Positions 46,658-55,543 of a DNA stretch of 64,000 nucleotides are shown here, in pieces. The translations under genes and the position numbers were made by a program. Where the stretch lies: assembly GCF_900129635.1 (NCBI RefSeq), contig NZ_FSRB01000001.1, positions 4,131,501 to 4,195,500 of the forward strand. The letters are read 5' to 3'. Positions within the stretch are counted from its first letter, which is position 1; each line of letters starts with the position of its first letter. The notes below the pieces were generated by a model. The model worked only from the letters and a program-made list of their open reading frames with translations. It was not told where the DNA came from and did no database searches. This DNA comes from Singulisphaera sp. GP187. GTDB taxonomy: Bacteria; Planctomycetota; Planctomycetia; Isosphaerales; Isosphaeraceae.

Positions 46658-48067
46658 ATGAGACGTCTCGGGAATACGGGTTTGTGGATTGCCGTGCTAC
46701 TGAGCCCGACGTTGGCCTCACCCTCCGCCGCGTGCGCGGAGGGACCGGTGGAACGGCCGAATATCGTCTTTCTCTACACCGACGACCAGGCTCAGTGGGC
46801 CCTGGGAGCCTACGGGAACAAGGAAATCCACACGCCGAACCTGGACCGACTCGCCCAAACCGGGGCCCTGTTCCGGAACGCTTTCACCGCCACTCCGGTC
46901 TGCTCGCCGTCGCGAGCCAGCATGTTGACCAGCCGCTATCCCACACAGTTCGGCATTGCCGACTGGATCGACCCCAAGATTGAACCCGACCTCGGCCTGG
47001 CCCCTTCGGCGATCCTCTGGCCCGAGTTGCTCAAGGCCCAAGGGTACGCCACGGCGCTCATGGGCAAGTGGCATCTGGGAACGCGGAGCGAGTTCCATCC
47101 CACCCGCCAGGGGTTCGATCGATTCTTCGGGTTCCTCGGCGGTGGGAATCAGCCGATCAACCCGGAACTCGAAGTCGAAGGAACGGTCCGGCGGGTCCAA
47201 GGCTCGCTCCCCGACCTCCTGGTCGGAGAGGGGATCCGCTTCGTCGAGGCCAACCGCGATCGCCCCTTCCTGCTCTCGATCCACTTCCGGGCGCCCCATG
47301 TGCCCTATGCACCCGTGCCCGCACAAGACTCAGCGCACTACGACACGCTCGACCCGACGATCCCGGATGTCCCCGGCCTGCCTCGCCAACGGGTCAAAAC
47401 GCTCACCCGACGCTATTACGCGAGCGTCAGCTCGGTCGACCGCAACGTCGGCGTCCTGCTCGATCGGCTCGAATCGTTGGGGTTGACCGGCAAGACGATC
47501 GTGATCTTCACAAGCGATCACGGCTACATGATCGGCCACCACGGCCTCTGGCACAAGGGAAACGGTTCGTGGCTCATTGAAGGCAAGGAAGGGCGGCGGC
47601 CGAATCTGTTCGATGACTCGATCCGAGTCCCCCTGATCGTGCGCTGGCCGGGCGTCGTCGCCCCGGGAACCACGATCGACCGGGTCGTTTCCAACCTCGA
47701 CCTCTTCCCCAGCATCGTCGAGATGACCGGCGGCGGCGTGCCCGACAACTTGCGGATCGGCGGCCGAAGCTTCGTCCCCCTGCTCCGCGCACCGAAGAAC
47801 AACCCGGCCCCCTGGGACGACACCCTCTTCGGTCAGTACGACATGCACAATGGCCTGGTCGCGAACATGCGACTGATCCGCACCCCCGATTGGAAGCTCA
47901 TCCGCCACTTCGAACCGGGCGTGGACGACGAACTCTTCCACCTCGCCGACGACCCGGGGGAAACCCATAACCTGGCCGCCGACCCCGCTCATCGCGAGCG
48001 CAAAGCCGGACTGGCGCAACAACTCAAACAGTGGATGACCTCGATCGGCGATCCGCAAGCACGCTGA
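46658..48067 (+). CDS. Exported sulfatase (Cys-type)
   Basis: Protein of 469 aa with a signal peptide (GLWIAVLLSPTLASPSAACA). The sulfatase core is complete: NIVFLYTDDQ with the metal Asp pair, the formylglycine motif CSPSRASMLTSRYP (C82 is the residue to be converted), GKWHLG and FTSDHGYMIGHHGLWHKG with the second metal-binding acids. It removes sulfate esters from an extracellular substrate, probably a sulfated polysaccharide, after activation by a formylglycine-generating enzyme or anSME encoded elsewhere. ATG 46658 has GGGGAG 11 bases upstream; in-frame ATGs at 46562 and 46640 are less likely. The gene ends just before the group II intron. Confidence 0.92.
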   Translation: MRRLGNTGLWIAVLLSPTLASPSAACAEGPVERPNIVFLYTDDQAQWALGAYGNKEIHTPNLDRLAQTGALFRNAFTATPVCSPSRASMLTSRYPTQFGIADWIDPKIEPDLGLAPSAILWPELLKAQGYATALMGKWHLGTRSEFHPTRQGFDRFFGFLGGGNQPINPELEVEGTVRRVQGSLPDLLVGEGIRFVEANRDRPFLLSIHFRAPHVPYAPVPAQDSAHYDTLDPTIPDVPGLPRQRVKTLTRRYYASVSSVDRNVGVLLDRLESLGLTGKTIVIFTSDHGYMIGHHGLWHKGNGSWLIEGKEGRRPNLFDDSIRVPLIVRWPGVVAPGTTIDRVVSNLDLFPSIVEMTGGGVPDNLRIGGRSFVPLLRAPKNNPAPWDDTLFGQYDMHNGLVANMRLIRTPDWKLIRHFEPGVDDELFHLADDPGETHNLAADPAHRERKAGLAQQLKQWMTSIGDPQAR

Positions 48068-48654
48068 AACTTCGCGAATCCCCAGATCCGCATTGTCTTG
48101 CTTCGTCGGCCGAATGCAGTCGGGGACGCTCTCCGTCCTCGGCTGGCGCGGGCCCGACGACGCGGAGCGTCGGGGAGTGCGCCTGTAATTGCATTGAATC
48201 CGCAGGGTGTGAGTTCCTGCCGAAGTGTTCTGGCACTTCGTAACCGAGGGTAACTGCGTCGCCGCGAGGCGGGGTGGGAAGCAACCGTAGGTGAACGATC
48301 AGTCCGTAACGCAAGTAAACTCGATTCGGCCGACTGTCGTGGCGAGCCTGCTCCTCGATGGCGAAGCCCAATTGACGCATGGCCCCTCAGAAAGGGCGTC
48401 CACAGTGATGTGGTCCGGTAAGACCGACGCACAAAACCCCAGAATGGCGTCGGGACGACAGTAGGTTGTTGGAGACGGAATGATCGGAAGGTTCGATGAC
48501 GAAACACAGGGAGACCTGGACCTCGCCAAAGCCGGTGTTCATTGTCCCTGATAAGGATACGAAGAGCCGGGGGTCCAGGAGTCAGAGCACCCATAGTAGC
48601 GCAGAAGCCGGGTAACTCCGGTGGAGCGAAGGGGTGCAGGGAGGTGGAGACGCG

Positions 48655-49994
48655 ATGTCCGATGCGAAGGAATTCCCACTGGAGGCAGTGCCCGCGAGGG
48701 CTAGGCGCGCCAGAGAGATCCCGATCCCATGGGTCTGGGTCGAACCGACGGTCTGGACGGAGCGGATGTTGACGGCCCTCATCGAGGGGGTCAAAGGTGG
48801 AGTCTGGTATAGCCTGATGGACAAGGTCCACCCGCAACGCGCCCTGTATACGGCATACTCTCGAGTCGCCGCCAACGAGGGTGCCGCGGGCGTGGACCAC
48901 GTGACCGTGACGATGTTCGAGGACCGCCTGGAAGAGAACCTGAAGGATCTCAGCGACGCCCTGCGTACGGGAACCTACCGTCCGCAAGCGATCCGCCGAC
49001 ACTGGATTCCCAAACCAGGAAACCAGGAAACCAGGAGAAGCGTCCGCTCGGGATTCCCACCGTCCGCGACCGGGTGGTCCAGACGGCACTCCGGCAGGTG
49101 TTGGAACCGATCTTCGAGCGTGACTTCGCCGCGCACAGCTACGGCTTTCGCCCCGGCAGGGGATGCAAGGACGCGCTGCGGCGGGTGGACGAGCTGCTTA
49201 AAGGCGGATTCACCCATGTGGTAGATGCCGACTTGAAGAGCGATTTCGACACGATCCCCCACGACCGCCTGCTGGCGCTGGTCGCCAAGAAGGTAGCGGA
49301 CGGGAAGGTGCTGAACTTGATCGACGCGTTCCTGCACCAGGGCGTCCTCGACGACCTGGAGGTATCGACGCCCGAACAGGGGACGCCGCAGGGTGCGGTG
49401 ATCAGCCCGCTGTTGAGCAACATCTACCTTGATCCGCTCGACCACCTGATGGCCGAATCGGGTTTCGAGATGGTGCGCTACGCGGACGACGTCGTGATCC
49501 TGTGTCGAAGCTCGGAGGAAGCGGCCCAAGCGATGGCGGTGGTGCAGGAGTGGACGGCCTCGGCCGGCCTGACCCTGCATCCCACCAAGACGCGGATCAT
49601 CGCCGTCAGGACCGAAAGCTTCGACTTCCTGGGCTACAGGTTTGAGGACGGCACACGCCGCCCGCGACCGAAGAGCCTGGACAAGTTCAAGGAGACGGTC
49701 CGGACGAAGACCACGCGTACGACCGGGGGCAGCCTCTCCGCGATCATCGCTAGCCTCAACCCAACGCTTCGTGGCTGGTTTGAATACTTCAAGCACAGCC
49801 ACAAGTGGACGTTTGAACGACTCGACGGCTGGATCCGCATGCGTCTGCGGAGTCTGCTCCGTAAACGGATGAAGAAACGAGGCCGCGGTCGTGGCACCGA
49901 CCATCAACGTTGGCCCAACGCCTTCTTTGCCGACCATGGACTTTTCAGCTTGGAACGAGCCCATGAGTTAGCCAGTCAATCCTCTTTGAGGTAA
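48655..49994 (+). pseudogene. ltrA: Group II intron reverse transcriptase/maturase, frameshifted
   Basis: The intron-encoded protein would be about 444 aa. ATG 48655 follows GGAGGTGGAG. The N-terminal frame gives WYSLMDKVHPQRALYTAY and ends in WIPKPGNQ; the second frame (from about 49036) gives RPLGIP, QTALRQVLEPIFERDFAA, VVDADLKSDFDTIPHDR, the catalytic MVRYADDVVIL, and a maturase-type C-terminus (FEYFKHSHKWTFERLDGWIR). The break is caused by three tandem copies of AAACCAGG at 49012-49035; two copies would restore PKPGNQEKRPLGIP. No HNH endonuclease domain is visible at the end. As written the protein cannot be made intact, so the intron is probably inactive unless the repeat number varies. 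Confidence 0.9.
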
Positions 49995-50008
49995 AACCAC
50001 CAACGGGA

Positions 50009-50042
50009 AAGCCGTATGCGGGAGATCCGCCCGTACGGTTTG
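50009..50042 (+). ncRNA. Group II intron domain V
   Basis: The 34-base stretch begins with the catalytic AGC triad region (AAGCCGTATGCGG) and pairs with CCGCCCGTACGGTT through a two-helix stem with a GAGAT-type loop, the expected shape of the catalytic domain V. Domain VI-like sequence with a stem and an unpaired A follows directly. Confidence 0.75.
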
Positions 50043-50145
50043 GAGGGAGGGGGAGCGTAATCCGCTCTCCCTACCCCTATCGGCATTCCCACGGAGGACC
50101 GTGGGAACGAGGGGGATTCCTCGCTCCATGGCGGGTCGTATCGTT

Positions 50146-50730
50146 TCACCAGTAACCGGCACGGTGGTAGACGGTTTCGGTGGTTGCATCGAAGTAATAG
50201 ATCGCTCCATCCCCATCTTTCCCGATCGGGCTGTGGAACTCGATTGGATTCTTGAGTGCTGGCCACTTTAAGTCAGCAAACATGCGGTCATAGTCAATAG
50301 AATCGACAGAAACCGGCTCGCCGTCGTGAAGTTGATCGCGCGATGTCACCGAGTACTCACCATATCTGTCCCAAATCGCATCGAGATACGACAGCAGATC
50401 CGCTTTCGAGATCGAATATTTCGCCCAATGGCCGGCCGAAATCTTCTTCAGAGTGATGTTTCTGGCTTTTGCTGGGAGATAGCGTTCGACACGAAAGTCA
50501 TTCACTTCCGAGCCGGAATTGTATTGGAATGTCCCGAAACGCTGCGAGTCGATAATCGCCATGATTCCCATGCAGGAGGGAATCAAGGCAAGGCACCCGC
50601 ATGCCAGAGAAATTTTAAACATCTTGCCGCGTTTCCATTTCACGATCGGCGCGAGTGCCGTCAACAAAGCAACCAACGCCATGAGCAACGCGATCGTGAT
50701 TTTGAAGGGGAGGGCGAGCGGCCAGAGCAT
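50146..50730 (-). CDS. Small membrane-anchored protein of unknown function
   Basis: Protein of 194 aa. Two hydrophobic segments (PLALPFKITIALLMALVALL and SLACGCLALIPSCMGIMAII) anchor a soluble domain of about 130 residues with SISKADLLSYLDAIWDRYGE, SVDSIDYDRMFADLKWP and DGDGAIYYFDATTETVYHR. The soluble part resembles small alpha/beta domains but no family is recognised. ATG 50730 has AAGGA 8 bases upstream. It reads toward the group II intron and ends 66 bases from it. Codon use is less GC-biased than in the neighbouring sulfatase, which may indicate a recent arrival. Confidence 0.7.
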   Translation of the reverse strand: MLWPLALPFKITIALLMALVALLTALAPIVKWKRGKMFKISLACGCLALIPSCMGIMAIIDSQRFGTFQYNSGSEVNDFRVERYLPAKARNITLKKISAGHWAKYSISKADLLSYLDAIWDRYGEYSVTSRDQLHDGEPVSVDSIDYDRMFADLKWPALKNPIEFHSPIGKDGDGAIYYFDATTETVYHRAGYW

Positions 50731-50775
50731 GCGACTGTCCTTGGGCGATCACTTTTGCATTGCGCACAGCGGAGG

Positions 50776-50854
50776 AAAAAGGGGACTGGCTCCCGGCCCC
50801 TGAGCCCTTGAATCGCGCCGAACGCCTTGGAGGCCGGGGGCCTGTCCTCTTTTT
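50776..50854. repeat. 79-bp imperfect palindrome (AAAAAGGGGAC type)
   Basis: The left arm AAAAAGGGGACTGGCTCCCG (50776 on) and the right arm ending CCTGTCCTCTTTTT (to 50854) match as inverted repeats at 19 of 23 positions, with 33 bases between. Such elements are common in intergenic DNA of this group. Its ends, rich in A and T, could allow transcription stop in either direction. Confidence 0.65.
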
Positions 50855-50930
50855 CCGTGAGCCAGCCGGTCGGGAACCGCTCTATTGTCGCCCTCGGGTC
50901 ATGAACGGGTACGTCCATGCTTCACGTGGC

Positions 50931-52481
50931 TCAATGCAAGGGCCGGCTGCGACCGTCCTGGCGGATTCGCTCGAGCAGGTCGCTCAACCGCTTGACGTCT
51001 TCCGGACGGCTCGAGGCGAGGTTGTTGGTCTCGCTCGGATCGGCGGCGAGGTCATAGAGTTCGCGGGCAGGGGCAAGCCCATTGGTCTTCTTTTTCGCGA
51101 CCGCGGCCTTTTTCTTCGCCGCGGCTCCCCCCTGGCCGCCGGCCTGTCGCGCGATCAGTTTCCAGTTCCCCTGGCGGAGCGAGAGGCCGCCCCCCTGCTC
51201 GACGAGATGGTCGCGGCCCTTGGGCGAGATACCCAGCAGCGCGGGCAGGACGTCGAGACTGTCCAGGCCCGCGTCCTGCGGGAGGTCGCGTTTGGTCAGG
51301 GCGGCGAATGTCGCCAGCAGGTCGATCTGGCAGATCAACGCATCAGAAACTCCCGGCTTGATTTTTGCCGGCCAGGATGCGATCAAGGGGACGCGGGTCC
51401 CCCCTTCATAGGGGGAGTACTTGCCACCGCGAAGCGGGCCGGAGGGACGATGCCCGTTGAGGGTTTGCTCGGCCTCATCGGCGTAGCCATCGTCAACGAC
51501 TGGGCCGTTGTCGCTCGAGAAGATGACCAGGGTGTTGTCGGTCAACTTCAGACGGTCGAGGGTCGCGAGCACTTCGCCGACGCACCAGTCGAGCTCTTCG
51601 ATCACATCGCCGCGAACGCCGCAGCCGCTCTTGCCGGCGAAGCGGGGGTGCGGCACGCGCGGGACGTGGACGTCGTGCGTAGCGAAGTAGAGAAAGAAGG
51701 GGTTCGCCTGGTTCCGATCGATGAACGCCGTGGCCTCGCGGGTCAGGACATCGGCCATCTCTTCGTCGACCCAGCGGGCCGCCTTGCCACCCGTCATGTA
51801 GCCGATCCGGCTGATCCCGTTGACAATCGTGTTATCGTGCCCTTGGCTCAGCTTGATCTTGAGTTGATCGGGGTTCGAACGCCCGGTCGGGTCGTCACCG
51901 ACGGGTTGCAAGTAATCCACCTTGATCGGGTCGTTCGGGTCGAGGCCAACCACGCGGTGGTCCTTCACGTAGACGCAAGGCACCCGGTCCCCCGTCGCCG
52001 GCAGGATGAAGCAGGAGTCGAACCCCACCTCGAGCGGCCCCGGGTGTATCTCTCGGTTCCAATCGATCGGACCCTCGCCGAGCCCCAGGTGCCACTTGCC
52101 GACGGCCCCGGTCGTGTACCCCGCCTGCTTCAACAATGCAGGCACGGTCAGCCGGCCCGGCTTGATGATCAGCGAAGCGTCACCCGGGAGGATGTTCGTC
52201 CCCTGCTGCCGCCAGGCATACTCTCCGGTCAAGAGCGAATAACGCGACGGTGTGCACGTGGCCGCGGACGAATGAGCGTCGGTGAAACGGAGTCCACGCG
52301 CGGCCAGACGATCAAGGTTCGGCGTCTTGACCTGGGTCGCGCCGTAGCACCCGAGGTCGCCATAGCCCAGGTCATCAGCATAGATCAAAACAATATTGGG
52401 TGAAGCTTCGTCGGCTTCACTCACGGTCGTTCCCCAGAGCGTGAGAAGCAAGGCTGTAGCGGTCGAAAATCGTGAAGGCAT
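50931..52481 (-). CDS. Exported arylsulfatase-type sulfatase (Cys-type)
   Basis: Protein of about 516 aa with a signal peptide (ATALLLTLWGTTVSEA). The sulfatase motifs are PNIVLIYADDLGYGDLGCYG, the formylglycine site CTPSRYSLLTGEYAW (C76), GKWHLG and LVIFSSDNGPVV. A Lys/Ala-rich insert (GGAAAKKKAAVAKKKTNG) near residue 450 is not part of the core. It should desulfate an exported aryl or sugar sulfate after Cys-to-formylglycine conversion. The start is taken at ATG 52481; ATG 52499 and 52496 lie in frame with no better ribosome binding site. The gene is 49 bases downstream of the amidohydrolase on the same strand, so the two are likely an operon. Confidence 0.92.
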   Translation of the reverse strand: MPSRFSTATALLLTLWGTTVSEADEASPNIVLIYADDLGYGDLGCYGATQVKTPNLDRLAARGLRFTDAHSSAATCTPSRYSLLTGEYAWRQQGTNILPGDASLIIKPGRLTVPALLKQAGYTTGAVGKWHLGLGEGPIDWNREIHPGPLEVGFDSCFILPATGDRVPCVYVKDHRVVGLDPNDPIKVDYLQPVGDDPTGRSNPDQLKIKLSQGHDNTIVNGISRIGYMTGGKAARWVDEEMADVLTREATAFIDRNQANPFFLYFATHDVHVPRVPHPRFAGKSGCGVRGDVIEELDWCVGEVLATLDRLKLTDNTLVIFSSDNGPVVDDGYADEAEQTLNGHRPSGPLRGGKYSPYEGGTRVPLIASWPAKIKPGVSDALICQIDLLATFAALTKRDLPQDAGLDSLDVLPALLGISPKGRDHLVEQGGGLSLRQGNWKLIARQAGGQGGAAAKKKAAVAKKKTNGLAPARELYDLAADPSETNNLASSRPEDVKRLSDLLERIRQDGRSRPLH

Positions 52482-52530
52482 CGAGATGAGTTCCATCATT
52501 AGTATAAAATCAATCCGCCGCGCGATCCGA

Positions 52531-55191
52531 TCAATGGGTCAGGCAGCAGGCCGGTTCGATGAAGACGTCGGAGCTCATGCCTCGGAGTGGTCGCTTGGCC
52601 TCGACCGCGCGGTCGTAGACGAGTTTGCCGCCGAGTAGGACGTGCGACACGTGGGAGGCGTACTCGAACGGGTCGCCGTCGTAGAGCACCACGTCGGCCA
52701 CTTTGCCCGGCTCCAGGCTACCGTAATCGGCGTCGACCTTGAGGATCCTGGCCGCGTCGAGCGTGATCGCCTTCAGAGCCCGGTCGTAGCCGAGGCCGTT
52801 GGTCATCGCGATGGCGGCCTCGTAAAGCGGGATCCGGGTCTTGGGAACATAACCCTCGTAGGCTGACGTGATCGCCACCGGGATGCCCTTGTCGGCCAGG
52901 AGCGCGGCGTTGTTCAAGGTGGAATTGAAGGTCTCGGGGGAGCCGGGCCGCTGCATCGTCGGATGAACGAGCACCGGAACTTTGGCCCGTGCGATCGCGT
53001 CGGCGAGCCGATAGCCTTCGGTCGCCTGGCTGAGGACGAGATCCAGGGAGAACTCGTCGGCCAACCGAAGCGCGGTGGCCAGGTCGTCAGCGCGGTGGGC
53101 GGCGAACACCGCCGGAACCTTCTTCTCGAGCAAGAGACCGAGCGCCTCGTGCTTGAGGTTGTGGTCGGGTTCGGATCCCTCCTTGGCCGCGAGTCGCTTC
53201 TTGCGGTCGTTGGCCGCGGCGGTCAGGGCATTGCGGATCAAGGCGGCCGTGCCCATCCGGGTGCCAGGCGCCTTGCCTGGGTAAGACGACTTGGGGACCT
53301 CGCCCAGGTTGAACACGATCGCCGACGGGAACCGAACCTTCATGGCTTCGGCCGTCACTCCGTGGGTCCGGAAGATTCCGGCCTGGCCGCCGATCACGTC
53401 GACCGGGCCGGGCATCGCCTGGATCAGGGTCACGCCATGTCGGAGGGCAAACTCGAGCAACGGCTCGGCCGGGTTGAAGCTATCGAGGATCCGCACGTCG
53501 GACTGGTTCGGGTCGCTCTTCTCATCCTGATCCTGGTCGGCCGCAATGTTAAGCCGCCCCGAGACCCCCACGACCGTATGCGCGTCGATTAGCCCCGGAG
53601 TCACCACAGCGGCCGAAAGCACGGGAGTTCCTTCGGGGATATCCACGCCTTCAGACTTGCCGGCATACTTGATCTTGCCGGCCTCGACGAGGACCAGGCC
53701 ATCCGCGATCGCGGGACCGCCGACCGTGTGAAGCCGCCCCGCGCGAATCGCGATCCGGCTCGTCTCGGGCTTGATCTCCGCCCCGTTCTTCACGGTCGGG
53801 AGCATGGCGTCGGCCGGAGCTTGGATCGGAACCGCCGGCGCGGGTCGGTCCTTGGAATCAGGAAGTGCGAAGCCGCCGATGGCGTAGGCGGCCTGAGCGG
53901 GGTCGAGGCGGTCGTACCGCTTCTTTCCCTCGATATAGGTCTGCAAGACCTGCGTGTAAACGCGGAACGGCCGGCCCGAAAGGATGAGGAAGTCGGCATC
54001 CTTGCCCGGCTCGATCGAACCGATCTTACGCTCGAGGTGAAGCATCGTGGCCGGTGTGATCGTCAAGGCCCGAAGCGCGGAGGCTTCGGACAATCCACCA
54101 CGGACGGCCAGGCTCGCGGTCCGCAACAGGAACCTGGACTCGGTGACGAAGTCGTCGGTGTTCACGGCGATCGCGACCCCGGCTTTCTCCAGGATGGCCG
54201 CGTTCCCCTCAATGAGGCCGTCGACTTCGGGCTTGCCGCCGGGGCTGTCGAGGATCGTCAGCGAAACGCCAACCTTCCGCTTGGCCAGTTCATCGGCGAT
54301 TTTGTAGGCCTCGGTGCCGTGCTGGACGACGACCTCGAAGCCGAACTCCTCAGCCAGCCGCACGACGGTCATGATGTCGTCGGCCCGGTGAGTGTGGAAG
54401 TGAACGGTCCGCTTGCGGTCGAGCACCTCGACGAGCGACTCCATCGCCAGGTCGCGTTCGGGTTCCGTGGCCGTCTTGGCCTTCTCGCCCCCCTCCGCCT
54501 TGGTCTTGCGATAGTTCTGCCACTTGCGGCGATAGTCCTCGGCTTTGAGGAGTTGCTCGCGCTGGAGGGCGGCGACGCGCATCCGGGTGCCGGGCGCCTG
54601 ATTTTTCGAGCCGTAGGCGCGTTTCGGATTCTCGCCGTTGGCCATTTTGAGCCCCCCCTCGGGGGTGCCGGGGGTCACCATCATCGCGGTGATCGGCCCG
54701 CCTCGGAGTTTGACATAGAGGGTCTGGCCGCCGATCACGTTGCCGCTGCCGGGCATGATGTTGGCCGTGGTGACACCTCCGGCCAAGGCCATCCGGATCC
54801 CCGGGTCGTCGGGCCAGATGGCGTCGAGCGCCCGGATGCCGCTCTGCACGGGCCCGGTCATTTCGTTGCCGTCGGAGTGCGCCTCGATATCCGGCTTGGG
54901 GTAAATCCCAATATGCGAATGCGTATCGACCAGCCCGGGAATGATGACCTTGCCGGCGACGTCCTGGACCTGGGCCCCCTCGGGAACCGCGACTTCCCCA
55001 CGCTTACCGATCGCAGCGATCCGACCGTCGCGCACCACCAGGTCGGCGTCGGCAATCTCACCACCGGTCGCCGTCAGCACCGTGGCCCCGCGGAAGACCT
55101 GGACCGCCGGCTCATCCTCACCGCGTGCATCTCCGTGGGGCAGAGTGAGAAGGACGAGTAAGCAAGACAACCGGCAATGGATCGTTCGCAT
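52531..55191 (-). CDS. Tandem double amidohydrolase, second half degenerate
   Basis: Protein of 886 aa with a signal peptide and two complete amidohydrolase modules in tandem. Module 1 (residues about 28-430) keeps the metal ligands: DTHSHIG (H91, H93), HTHRADD (H268), VQHGTEAY (H291) and NTDDF (D346). Module 2 (about 478-875) aligns with it, sharing APGTRM, HRADD and TEGYR, but has DAHTVVG (second His replaced), SQATEGY (His replaced by Gln722) and TSAYE (Asp replaced by Ser776). Thus the first half can be a metal-dependent imidazolonepropionase-like or dipeptidase-like hydrolase, and the second is probably structural or regulatory. Proteins with two such halves exist among planctomycetes and other bacteria. 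The sulfatase gene follows on the same strand. Confidence 0.9.
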   Translation of the reverse strand: MRTIHCRLSCLLVLLTLPHGDARGEDEPAVQVFRGATVLTATGGEIADADLVVRDGRIAAIGKRGEVAVPEGAQVQDVAGKVIIPGLVDTHSHIGIYPKPDIEAHSDGNEMTGPVQSGIRALDAIWPDDPGIRMALAGGVTTANIMPGSGNVIGGQTLYVKLRGGPITAMMVTPGTPEGGLKMANGENPKRAYGSKNQAPGTRMRVAALQREQLLKAEDYRRKWQNYRKTKAEGGEKAKTATEPERDLAMESLVEVLDRKRTVHFHTHRADDIMTVVRLAEEFGFEVVVQHGTEAYKIADELAKRKVGVSLTILDSPGGKPEVDGLIEGNAAILEKAGVAIAVNTDDFVTESRFLLRTASLAVRGGLSEASALRALTITPATMLHLERKIGSIEPGKDADFLILSGRPFRVYTQVLQTYIEGKKRYDRLDPAQAAYAIGGFALPDSKDRPAPAVPIQAPADAMLPTVKNGAEIKPETSRIAIRAGRLHTVGGPAIADGLVLVEAGKIKYAGKSEGVDIPEGTPVLSAAVVTPGLIDAHTVVGVSGRLNIAADQDQDEKSDPNQSDVRILDSFNPAEPLLEFALRHGVTLIQAMPGPVDVIGGQAGIFRTHGVTAEAMKVRFPSAIVFNLGEVPKSSYPGKAPGTRMGTAALIRNALTAAANDRKKRLAAKEGSEPDHNLKHEALGLLLEKKVPAVFAAHRADDLATALRLADEFSLDLVLSQATEGYRLADAIARAKVPVLVHPTMQRPGSPETFNSTLNNAALLADKGIPVAITSAYEGYVPKTRIPLYEAAIAMTNGLGYDRALKAITLDAARILKVDADYGSLEPGKVADVVLYDGDPFEYASHVSHVLLGGKLVYDRAVEAKRPLRGMSSDVFIEPACCLTH

Positions 55192-55543
55192 CAGGATCCC
55201 AGGTCAACGGGGACTGGCGAGAACCCTCAACGGGGGCGTCCTCGAAGTCCTCGACGATACCTGGCCCGCGTGGGGCCCGCAACGGGGACTCTCATCGTTC
55301 GAGGCTGAGCGAGCGGCTTCGAGGTTCCTCACTCCGAATCGCAATTCTCTGAGACCGCGGGCGCCCCGACCCCATTTGGCTTCTCTTCCCTGGGACCGTC
55401 GGCGCCCCGACCGCTTTTTTCAATTTCAATTTCAACCCAAGAGCGGGCGGGTCGCCCGCGGTCCCAGGGAATGCAAAAATGAGCTCGTGTCCTGACGGGA
55501 TGCCCCGGCATGCTTGACTTTTCCGCCCCTGAATCCTCGGCGC
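55192..55543. other. Intergenic region with repeat cluster
   Basis: The region carries a cluster of short GC-rich repeats at 55353-55472 and no gene. Short frames are not supported. Confidence 0.5.
55353..55472. repeat. Cluster of GACCG-GGCGCCCCGACC repeats
   Basis: Two direct copies (GACCGCGGGCGCCCCGACC near 55353 and GACCGTCGGCGCCCCGACC near 55394) are followed by an inverted copy (CGCCCGCGGTCCCAGGG, to 55469). The unit CCCTGGGACCG pairs with CGGTCCCAGGG to give a long hairpin. This is typical of REP/BIME-type extragenic repeats. Confidence 0.65.

Larger units (their letters stand above)
48177..50080 (+). mobile_element. Group II intron with encoded reverse transcriptase
   Basis: The 5' end reads GTGCG, the consensus for group II introns, and the 3' end follows a domain V/VI-like structure and finishes with AT (the expected AY). 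The 5' part is structured RNA of about 475 bases; the reverse transcriptase frame is internal. Insertion is between a sulfatase gene and a small membrane protein gene, not inside a gene. The left exon ends 5 bases after a GACGCTC/GAGCGTC hairpin and the right exon begins 5 bases before a TTCCCACGG/CCGTGGGAA hairpin, so the intron sits between two palindromes. Target preference for stem-loops or terminators is known for some bacterial group II introns. The length, about 1.9 kb, is normal. Confidence 0.85.

Noticed and set aside
53728..55161. A 477-codon + strand frame opposite the double amidohydrolase
   Set aside because: Composition is shadow-like, and the - strand gene is continuous and family-consistent.
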